Below are positions 55,438-64,000 of a stretch of DNA of 64,000 nucleotides, piece by piece. Numbering within the stretch: position 1 is the first letter of the stretch; each line of letters begins with the position of its first letter. The stretch is from assembly GCA_014529385.2 (NCBI GenBank), contig CM043968.1, forward strand, positions 126,113,018 through 126,177,017. The letters run 5' to 3'. Under the pieces are notes generated by a model that saw only the letters and a list, made by a program, of their open reading frames with translations, was not told the origin of the DNA and did no database searches. This DNA is from Adiantum capillus-veneris. Its lineage: Eukaryota; Streptophyta; Polypodiopsida; Polypodiales; Pteridaceae. The position numbers and the translations under genes were made by a program.

Positions 55438-55910
55438 CATTAGGAAGAGAATGGGGTCTAAATGGGCCTCTTTATTTGGCAGTTTAAGGAAGTAACCTTA
55501 AGTATAGAGAAAGTAATCAAAGGACAACTTTTGAATTCGAACAGGCCAAACGGCTAGTTTATTTGAATTCAAATTTCCCCCCTAAAATGAAATCTAAAAT
55601 CTAGTGAGTAAAACCATATCATGTAGCACATCTATGGAAAGAGCTTGACACGTAAACTGCAGATCTACAATCTCCACTCAAATCAAAGATCATATGTGAG
55701 AGTTATGGAAGGCTGAAAATCATGAAATTATCCACCTCCTTTTTTTTGAGGGGGGGGGGGGGGAGTGCATCCTTTAACCACTCTTACACATGTCTTATAC
55801 ACCCACCATTCTTGCACACATGGCATACACCTATTTGTAAAAATGTTAATCACTTCCATAAGCTCATGGAAAATAAAGAGGCCCTTCTAAACCCCATCCT
55901 CTTTCTAATG
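55438..55910. mobile_element. MITE with about 40-bp terminal inverted repeats in element K RT
   Basis: The left end reads CATTAGGAAGAGAATGGGG. The reverse complement of the right end reads CATTAGAAAGAGGATGGGG, and the match continues through GGCCTCTTTATTT for about 40 bp. It is 473 bp with no transposase and includes a run of about 15 G near 55748. RT sequence resumes at 55911. No clean target duplication is visible: TTA and TAA flank the inner ends, which could be a decayed PIF/Harbinger TWA duplication. Superfamily uncertain. Confidence 0.8.
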
Positions 55911-55934
55911 TGGAAGAAAAGGTACAAGTCCAGG

Positions 55935-56166
55935 CTTGTGGTCAGTGTTCGGGAAAAATCATTTTTCCAAAGATACAAAATTCCTTTCCTTGGATTTGCC
56001 AAGATGAAATTTTAGAAAATCACATTAATTTTTAGGCTTTTACACTATTTTTCTCTATTTTGGAGTGGATTTTCTCCCTTTCCCCTTTCCCTCAACCGGC
56101 ATTTTTTAAATTGAAAACGGCATGATATTAAGCTGAGACACATTTTTTTCAAACACTGCTTGTGGT
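55935..56166. mobile_element. Short hAT-like MITE, 216 bp, 8-bp TSD CTTGTGGT
   Basis: The body is 55943-56158. It starts CAGTGTTCGGGAAAAATC; the reverse complement of its end is CAGTGTTTGAAAAAAATG. The exact 8-bp duplication CTTGTGGT is at 55935-55942 and 56159-56166. The CAGTG-type terminus and 8-bp duplication are hAT characters. Removing the insert and one duplication restores the RLVVKGF reading of RT. Confidence 0.92.
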
Positions 56167-57532
56167 AAAAGGGTTTTCTCAAAAGAAAGGTATTGACTTC
56201 AATGCAATATTAATGAACTCAATTAGGTTTGTCTTAAGCCTTGTAAATACTCATGATTTAAATCTTGAGCAAATGGATGTAAATATGGAATTCCCTCACG
56301 GGGTGACTTAGAGGAGGAAATTTACATGCTTCAACCAAAGGGATATGAAGTAAAAGGTAAGGAGAAAATGGTTTGCAGGTTAAAGAAGAGCTTGTATGGT
56401 TTAAAGCAAGCATAAAGACAGTGGTACTTGAAGTTTGATCGATGGATGTTAGATCACGGATTCAAAAGATGCAACTTAGATCATTGCGTCTACAAATAGA
56501 ATTTGGGATATGGGAATTTATCATCCTAATGTTGTATGTTGATGACATGCTAATTGCAAGTGCTAACATGCAGGATATCAAAGACCTAAAAGAGAAGTTA
56601 TCTAAATCTTTTTCAATGAAAGATTTAGGTGATGCAAAGAGGATACTCGGTATGAAGATATCAACGGACACGACGAAGAAGACAATAAAGTTATCTCAAT
56701 ATGATTACATTAAGAAGGTCCTAGAAAGGTTTGCAATGCAAGATGCAAAATTGGTTTCTACACCTTTGTCTAGTCCCTTTAAACTAACCAAGGATATATG
56801 TCCAAAGACATAAGAGAAGATAGCCTACATGTCTACAGTTCCATATGCTGCATCGGTAGGTTCTCTAATGTATGCTATGGTCTGGACAAGGCCAGACATT
56901 GCACATGCAATGGGAGTTGTAAGTGGATTCATGGACAATCCAGGTAAAGAGCAATGACAAGCTGTGGATGTGGATACTTAGGTATCTAAAGAGACAAACA
57001 CGAATGCTTTGTATTTTGGAGGCACTGACATTTTCTTGCAAGGGTATACTGATGCAGATATGGTAGGTGACAAAGACACTCATAGGAGCAGTACTGGATA
57101 TGTCTTTATGATTGGAGGCACAATAGTAAGTTGGGCTTCAAAGCTACAGAAAGTGTTCTCACTTTCTACCATGAAAGCAACATATGTAGCAATGACGAAG
57201 GCAAGCAAAGAGATTTTGTGGCTTCACAAATTCTTGGAGAAGCTTGGATACAAGCAAGAATTTTGTGTCTTGTATAGTGACAGTCAAATCCCCATACATC
57301 TTGCAAAGAATTCAGCCTTTCTCTCAAGGAAGTAAGATATCACTTCATACGTACTCTTTTGGAAGAGGGACATCTAAAGCTAGGAAAGGTGCACACAAGT
57401 GAAAGTCCTGCAGATATGTTTACAAAGGTAGTCAACAAGGAGAAGTTGAGCTTTTGCTCATCTTCAATCAACATTCAAGGATAAGAAGCCAGGATGAAAA
57501 GCAGTCACATGTTTGGTGTGGAGATCAGTCTC

Positions 57533-57543
57533 CAAGTGGGAGA
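57533..57543 (+). other. Element K polypurine tract
   Basis: AAGTGGGAGAT ending one base before the 3' LTR start TGTTGAG. Confidence 0.8.
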
Positions 57544-57544
57544 T

Positions 57545-58097
57545 TGTTGAGTATGTAGCCTTATTTACCCCTTGTAAATTTTTGTATTAAAAACACACAT
57601 TTGTAAGGCCCCCATTATGAGGAGAAGCCATTGTGTGAGTGAAGAAAAAACACTTGTCAAACAACCAAAAATTAATGGCCACGGAATATTTCTTTTTGCC
57701 AAAATATTATGGTCGACCGGCGGCCGAAAAGTGGTCAAAAAACAGCTGTCGGTTGGCCAGTGGTCAGAAGCCAATGACTGGTGGCCAATTTCAAGGCGGA
57801 CTTGTCTTCTCAAGGGCGGCCACACATGGGCACATTGCAGAGTCCAACTTAGAATTATCTACACAAGGGCAGCTACACACGACTGTCTCTCATGAGAGAG
57901 GGCAACCCTTTTGGCCTATAAAAGGAGGCCTCTTCTACACACAAAATTGTCTTGGGGTGCATTGTGAAGTTGATGTGACGTGGTGAGAGTGAAGCAAGGC
58001 GGAAGATCTGTTATAATCCCTTTGTAACCTACTAAAGCCATTGAATGGCTGTTTTCCCATGGATGTAGTCCACATTGGGTGAACCATGTATATCGTG

Positions 58098-58132
<35 letters not shown>
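57545..58132 (+). repeat. Element K 3' LTR, left part
   Basis: Matches 52180 to about 52775 and ends in a CT run (about 58102-58132), where the LINE begins. Confidence 0.9.
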
Positions 58133-58134
<2 letters not shown>

Positions 58135-58637
58135 GGGTTGATATAAGTAAGGATAATGTGGTTTCTACATCTCCTATCATGCAAGCCGTTGTGCAAGCAA
58201 AGAATGTAGAGAATGTGGACACTCAAGAATTTCAAGAACGACAAAAACGCTCAAAGAACATCGTCATTCGTGGAATCAAGGAGGAAAGCATGGAAACACC
58301 CCAATCTCTTGCGGTTGCTATTGAAGAGTTTTTTGTTACACACTTTGGCATGTCTGGAATCATGGCTTATGGTGCACATCAATTTGGAAAACAAGGAGTC
58401 CCTCGCTCGGGAGAAAGACCTATTTTATGTACCATGGCTGATGAGGTAACGAGAAAGATCATCCTTGACAATAGTTGGATCTACCTCAAAGGAACGGGTT
58501 GTAATGTGTTTGAGGATCGAACTCTTACGCAGCAAAATGTATATTGCAAAGCATATGAGGAAAGAACCAAGAAGGTCAAGGTGTCATCTCAAAAAGAAAA
58601 TTCACTTGAGGAGGATGCAAGTCCGCCCAACAAATAG
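58133..58637 (+). pseudogene. LINE ORF1 (probably 5' truncated)
   Basis: Open from inside the CT tract to TAG 58635-58637. The recognisable region SKNIVIRGIKEE, then PILCTMADEVTRKIILDN, WIYLKGTGCNVFEDRT and YEERTKKVKV follows the pattern of L1-type ORF1 RNA-binding proteins (RRM-like plus C-terminal domain). A nucleic-acid chaperone role is inferred from family. The frame has no stop. The true N-terminus, with any coiled coil, is missing. ORF2 begins 6 bases after its stop. Confidence 0.7.
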
Positions 58638-58643
58638 GGATAC

Positions 58644-59850
58644 ATGATCTATGAGACCAACTCACGCTTGCGAATAAGCTTTTGGAATTGTAACGGGTAT
58701 CCATGGAATGCGGGAATTGGCATTGATGAGCTTACCAATGACTCCGATGTGATACTTCTTGTTGAAACATGGGAGCATAATGCGCAACGAATTCTTGGAT
58801 TTGACAAATATGATGTGCATTCCTTGATGTGGACCAAAAATGCAAAGCAACGTAGAGGCCAAGGAGGCGTAGCATGTATGCAAAAAGGGTTTGAAAGATG
58901 TTTCCATTGTCAAAGAAGATAAGTATAAACACTACTTATGGCTGAAAATCAGCCCACCCAATGGTCAAGTCATGTTTGTGGTTGGTTGCTACATTCCTCA
59001 CTATGACTCCAACTTTTATGCTCGCTTGGATATGAATAGAGATCAGCCCTTTGTTGAAATAGAGGAAGACATTGCTCATTACAAGGACCAAGGTGAAGTC
59101 ATTGTCTTTGCAAACATGAATGCTCGCACAAATAGGTTACAACACGACACACAACAAGTTGACATGCCACATGTCTCAAGAAGAATGGATGACTCATACA
59201 TGTATAATCAAAGTTCTAATGATGCAAAAGAATTGGATCACTATGGAAAGTCACTTCTACATATGTGCAATAGTACTGGAATGCTCATTGCAAATGGTGT
59301 ATCTTTATGGCAAGGCACCAATGACTTTACATATAGAAAGCACAATGGTGATAGTGTGATTGAGTATATGCTATTTTTGGAAGCCACTATAGAATGCATA
59401 CAAAGCTTTACACTTGGTGAATGGAATCCGGAATCGGATCATAGGATGCTATGTATTGACCTCAAGTGTGGTAAAAGACCCGAGCATGTAGCCTCTAATC
59501 ATGATGTGAATCATTCGTACCTACGTCTAGACTTCAAGCGAGCACTTGTATATGCTGATATGGTGGACCAAATGCTAAGCATGACAGAGCATTAAGAGAG
59601 CCCAACATTAGAATGCAAGTGGAAAGTTTTCAAAGAAGTAATTTGCTCTTGTGCAAGGGGAATGCTTTTCGGTGAAACACATGTCTTGCAAAAGATCTAA
59701 GAAAGGTAGCACCAAGAAGAAATGGTTCGATATGGAATGTAGTCAAGCCCGAAGACACTTGCTAAGATTGGATGCAAGCAAAGACAAGGAAGGTTATTTG
59801 GAACATTCACACACATACAAAGCACTTGTTCAGAAAAAGAGGAGAAGGTG
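58644..59850 (+). pseudogene. LINE ORF2, endonuclease part
   Basis: ATG 58644. APE-type endonuclease motifs are FWNCNG (catalytic Asn), LVETW (catalytic Glu), VVGCYIPH, IVFANMNART (where GDxNAR is usual, so the metal-binding Asp is Asn), IEYM and ESDHRML. A frameshift at about 58905, a TAA at 59593-59595 and another frameshift at about 59670 break it. The linker (KKGSTKKKWFDMECSQAR) leads to RT. Confidence 0.85.
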
Positions 59851-61974
59851 GGAAGTCAAAAACAACTTATTTTAGCGCAAGAGAAAGCACATGCATGTGG
59901 CAAGTTTTGGCAAAATCCAAAAGGCAAGCGTGTTGAGAGCTTTGGTGACTTGACTCTTGAGGATATGTATACGCATTGCAAGAACCTCTATGAGCAACCC
60001 AATGTTGATAAGATGGGGTGTTGTAGCTCCCTTCCGTTCATGCCTCCCTTCTTTACCGTTGAAGATGTATGTTGCGCGCTTGAGAAACCTGCTACCCGCA
60101 AGGTAGGGGACCTTCAAGGTGTCAAGGCTGAAATGATTAAATGGACAAGCAAGAAAACACGATATTGGATATGCGATATGTTTAACCTTGCACTTCAGCA
60201 TGGCATGCCTCATGATCGGAGTGAAAATTGGATCAAACCTTTGCACAAAGGAGGAGATGTAAATAATGTGAACAACTACCGCACTATAATGGTTGGTTAT
60301 TTGATGTCAAAGTTATTTGGATGTATCATAGAGATGAAGATAAGTGAATGGGCTGAAAAGAACGGCAAACGTGCGCTAGGCCAAGCAGTTTTTTCGAAAG
60401 CATCATAGCACTATTGATCACCTTGTCACTCTTTGAGTTCTTATGAAAGCGTCTCGATTGAAAGGAAAGAAGTTGTATTGTTGCTTTGTGGATTTCAAAA
60501 AAGCTTTTGACATGGTACCGCGAGGAAATCTTTGGAGACGTATGCAAAGCCTTCAAGTGCCGAGAGAATTTATGCATGCAGTCTTTCGTATCTACCAAAA
60601 AGTGATATCTCGACTACGTATGGACTACGTATGGGAGGTGGAATTTGAAATTTTTTTGCAAGCACCATTGGTGTCAAACAAGGATGCCCACTTTCCCCAA
60701 CCCTCTTTGGGCTACTCATTGATGAATTGGAATGCATGGTTCTTGATTTTATGAACCAAGAGGGCATAGAAGAGGTTAAGATCGGAAATGTGGTGATCAT
60801 GCTTTTGCTTTATGCCGATGATGTAGTGCTCTTGGCACATAGCTTAGAAGATGCACAAAAGCTTACGAGTGTCTTGGAACGCTTTTGCCTACATAGCGGG
60901 CTGATCGAGAAAGGATCCAAAACCAAGGTTATGCTTGTAAAGACCCTGAATGATGAAAATCCATGCATTGTATACAACAATGAGCAACTTGAAGTGGTAG
61001 ATAGCTTCAAGTACCTTGGCCTTGATGTTCCATCCAATCATAGATGGAAGGATTGCACAATGCATTGCTTGGAAGGCGGAAAGAGGGCTTATTATGCATT
61101 TGAGAACATGTGCAATATTGGAGAGATCAAGTGTTGGGCTCTCAAAAAGTACCTCTTTGACACATTGGTGACACCGGTGCTTCTTTATGGAGTGGAGGTG
61201 TGGGGTGGTAGCATCGGGAAGTCTACTTGGAAAGAGTTTGAGAATGTCCAAAAGCGTTTTTTCACCAACTTTTTATAAGTCAAGACACAAACACCCTATA
61301 TGCTCTTACTTCTTGATTCCGGATCGCTTCCCATTGAGGTCTTGGGCATGCAAACGGTTGTGGAATGCATGCTTAAGACACAACGTAGCCCTTTGTATCG
61401 ACTTCCTAGAATCGCATATGAAGCAAGTCAAAAGGTCCAAAAGACATGCAAGAGAAAAATACTAAGTTTGGGGTGGATGCTTGACATCAAGAAATGGTTT
61501 GGAAGATGGGATGCATGTCACTTGGTCAAGGATGCGTCCATCGACTCCCAAGTTAATGAGGCCTTCTTACAACGCCAATGTATCACGGCTTGGTAGAAAT
61601 CTGGAGGTTCTCGCTTCAGCCATTACACCACACACGTTGCCCCAAACTACAAATCTCTCTTCTTCTCGGAGCGCGGTAACCAAACCCATTCCTACATCCT
61701 TGAGTCCATCCCATTGAGTGAGATCTGAACCATTGCCTCCATTCGTCTTAGCTCGCATTCTCTACGCTGTGAGATAGGACGTTGGGGCACTGGCGAGGAG
61801 TCTCATCGACTTTGCACCTTATGCCCTCATCAAGTGCGAGAGAGTGAGTACCACACACACTACTTGAGCGCTGAGCTTTTGACCACATTAGGTCCTCTTT
61901 TCCCCATATATTCAGCCATGAGCTCTCCCTACATACCTTCCTCTCCCAACCACAATGTGGACTCTTTATTGTGA
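59848..61974 (+). pseudogene. LINE ORF2, reverse transcriptase and C-terminal Cys/His region
   Basis: RT motifs in order are WIKPLHKGGDVNNVNNYR, CCFVDFKKAFDMVPRG, VKQGCPLSPTLFGLLIDE and LLLYADDVVLLA (YADD at 60811-60822). FKYLGLDVPSN and LYGVEVWGGS follow. Frameshifts lie at about 60390, 60440 and 60690. Beyond the TAA at 61276-61278 the same frame continues (SLPIEVLGMQ) past TAG (about 61594) and TGA (about 61727). It reaches CEIGRWGTGEESHRLCTLCP, a Cys/His cluster typical of LINE C-termini. Confidence 0.87.
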
Positions 61975-62083
61975 CCCTCATTTCAGCCATTTTTGAGCAT
62001 CAAGAGTCACTTATGACCTCCACTCACACCATGTGACATGTTCATTTGGTCCCATAGGTCATATTTGATCTCCGAGGATGATA

Positions 62084-62088
<5 letters not shown>

Positions 62089-62128
<40 letters not shown>

Positions 62129-62211
62129 CTATAATCTCTCGTGTGAAAATTATCTCTCTCCATGAAGTAAACTACTATAATATCTACTTAGCTACATCCT
62201 ATTTCTTAACA
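62089..62211 (+). repeat. Element K 3' LTR, right part
   Basis: CT tract then TACTCTATAATCTCTC through ATCCTATTTCTTAACA, matching 52778-52867. Followed by the GCACA duplication. Confidence 0.92.
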
Positions 62212-62536
62212 GCACACACATCCACACTGTCGACATTGCGAAACATGACAAGAACTGGAGAAAGAGAAGCGGGGAACGGAAAAACGACACCAAACTGGGC
62301 ACAATGGATAAATCTTGCTTCAAGAGAACTTTTACAATGCTTACAATGCCAACATTATGGCTAGTCTCATGACAAAAAGCCTCAAGGGCTTGACAGGCAT
62401 ATACATCTGCCAAAAAAACCCTCTCTGCAGGTTCAAAATACTTCCAAAAGCCCCTAAAATGAATAAATTTAATCCTTTGATAAGGGGCCAATACAAATTT
62501 GAAATTTTCTTTTTTATTGGTCCGCCTAGCATCTGT
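62192..62536. other. Spacer downstream of element K
   Basis: A minus-strand frame (NFKFVLAPYQRIKFIHF, EPAERVFLADVYACQALEAF) is open here. It is unrecognised and partly overlaps LTR K, so it is not called as a gene. Confidence 0.35.
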
Positions 62537-62656
62537 GACTTTGGAAACTCTTGAAGGGCAGTGCCCTTTGACTTGGCAATTTTTCCATCTACTCCTTCCT
62601 TGAGTCAGGAGAGCAATAGCGATATCGGTAGAACCCATTGGGCATTTCAATGTAAT

Positions 62657-62714
<58 letters not shown>

Positions 62715-62843
62715 TCCCCCTTTGACTTTGGAAACTCTTGAAGGGCAGTGCCCTTTGACTTGGCAAATTTTCCATCTACTCCTTCCTTGAGTCAGGAGAG
62801 CAATAGCGATATCGGTAGAACCCCTTGGGCATTTCAATGTAAT

Positions 62844-62907
<64 letters not shown>

Positions 62908-62910
62908 TCC
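62537..62910. repeat. 187-bp tandem duplication containing a CT microsatellite
   Basis: GACTTTGGAAACTCTTGAAG begins both units (62537 and 62724). Each unit ends in a (CT)n run (about 62659-62710 and 62846-62904) plus CAACTCCCCCTT. The units differ by one or two bases outside the CT run. Confidence 0.93.
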
Positions 62911-63680
<770 letters not shown>

Positions 63681-63689
63681 GCTTTGGGT

Positions 63690-63834
63690 GGAGTGCACAG
63701 CAACATTATCCTGTTGAGCAGCTCCTTGTTCTATTGTATTAAAGAATAAGGGTATACATGGTTAAGTTAGTAGATGGGTTAGTAGTAAGTGGGATGTCCG
63801 GCCAGTTGGCCTGAATCCGAACAAACTCCCACTT
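63690..63834 (-). repeat. Element L polypurine tract and start of 3' LTR
   Basis: On the minus strand AAGTGGGAGTT (63824-63834) precedes TGTTCGGATTCAGGCC (63823 downward). The distal LTR end is not identified; it could extend to or beyond the GA run. Confidence 0.6.
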
Positions 63835-63892
63835 GAAGGCCAACGCAGCCCAAGTGACTTGGTATGTACAACCGTGAAGCAATCTAGTGGCT

Positions 63893-64000
63893 TCAACCTA
63901 TACCTATCAACTCACTGCAATGTGTAAACTGCTCCAAAGCTAAGCCTTTCGTCAAAGCATCTACTGGGTTGTCGTCAGTGTGTACCTTGACCAAATCAAT
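63893..64000 (-). pseudogene. Element L: C-terminus of a Ty1/copia polyprotein
   Basis: 36 codons, minus strand, running in from the window edge: IDLVKVHTDDNPVDALTKGL and FTHCSELIGIG, then TGA at 63893-63895. This is the usual end of copia RNase H (the ADALTK-type motif), 58 bases before the polypurine tract. The visible part is intact; the rest is outside the window, so it may not be a pseudogene. Confidence 0.88.

Larger units (their letters stand above)
55081..57332 (+). pseudogene. Element K reverse transcriptase and RNase H, interrupted by two MITEs
   Basis: RT begins at about 55255 (EEAMQHKSKKEWMKSMQVEM, NQTWELVESPKTKR), is interrupted after EEED, resumes at KKRYKSRLVV and is interrupted again. 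It continues from 56159 (KGFSQKKGIDFN) through [27 protein letters not shown] and LYVDDMLIASAN (about 56534). RNase H shows GYTDADMVGDKDTHRSSTGY and LHKFLEKLGYKQEF. Numerous stops and frameshifts remain even after removing the inserts. Confidence 0.88.
58133..62088 (+). mobile_element. LINE (APE-type non-LTR retrotransposon) inserted in the CT microsatellite of LTR K
   Basis: The body lies between two CT tracts that both begin ACTCTCTCT (58101 and 62088). LTR K continues on the far side (CTACTCTATAATCTCTC at 62126, as at 52780). It has ORF1, then ORF2 with endonuclease, RT and a C-terminal Cys/His region. There is no poly(A); the tail ends near GATGATAATAG. ORF1 lacks a clear start, so the element is probably 5' truncated. 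I do not assign a clade. Confidence 0.9.
52175..62216 (+). mobile_element. Element K: old Ty1/copia element with TSD GCACA, carrying two MITEs and a LINE
   Basis: The 5' LTR is 52180-52867. The 3' LTR is split into 57545-58132 and 62089-62211 by a LINE. GCACA stands at 52175-52179 and again at 62212-62216, which fixes both outer borders and proves that the two 3' LTR pieces belong together. The LTRs differ by about one base in eight where I compared them (52430-52560 against 57778-57920), so the element is old. Gag to RNase H are all recognisable and all broken. Confidence 0.93.

Noticed and set aside
62192-62650. 152-codon minus-strand ORF
   Set aside because: Overlaps LTR K and the 187-bp duplication, unrecognised, and no splice or start support. 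Recorded only as an open frame.

Overview
The window is plant nuclear DNA packed with transposable elements, probably from a fern. The fern inference rests mainly on a decayed pentatricopeptide (PPR) gene at 40880-43395, whose repeat wording (IHDDIVSQGL, SWNTLIAGY, LVDMYARCG) resembles the large PLS-class families of ferns and lycophytes. It is supported by the many Ty3 and Ty1 elements, an APE-type LINE and abundant GA/CT microsatellites. I see no rRNA, tRNA or CRISPR feature.

Region 1 (1-25430) is a nest of LTR retrotransposons. The receiving element, D, is a minus-strand Ty3/gypsy element. Its 5' LTR is at 23020-24468, its gag at 21727-22923 and 13603-14410, its protease at 12575-12893, its RT at 11252-12521 and its RNase H at 6640-6842. 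Five other insertions split it: gypsy element A (1-6639), non-autonomous element B (6848-11246, TSD CCGTC), a hAT-like MITE (12894-13594, TSD CCTCTATC), a solo LTR E (14411-21721, TSD AGTAG), and non-autonomous element C (15433-21041, TSD GCTCT) inside E. D abuts the 3' end of an older gypsy remnant, G (24469 to about 25430).

Region 2 (25872-26831) is the only convincing host gene. It is the first two exons, minus strand, of a plastid-targeted protein of the isocitrate lyase/PEP mutase family. The next exon is not in the window, so the whole nest may sit inside its second intron.

Region 3 (27150-40105) holds microsatellite-rich DNA and two copies of one dead Ty1/copia element. Copy 1 is 29022-33869 and copy 2 is 37147-40021; they share many lesions. 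Between them is a truncated minus-strand relative (I) of elements B and C.

Region 4 (40106-52174) holds the PPR pseudogene, copia fragments, a small TRIM-like element (49534-50639), an unidentified minus-strand reading frame, and long stretches with nothing recognisable.

Region 5 (52175-62216) is an old copia element, K (TSD GCACA). Two MITEs sit in its RT region, and a 4-kb LINE sits in the CT microsatellite of its 3' LTR. The window ends with a CT-containing tandem duplication, a long GA run, and the pol end and LTR start of another minus-strand copia element.

The most novel item is the family B/C/I. These LTR elements have iMet primer sites and good polypurine tracts but no reverse transcriptase. 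They carry a His/Asp-repeat region and a conserved downstream protein domain that I do not recognise.
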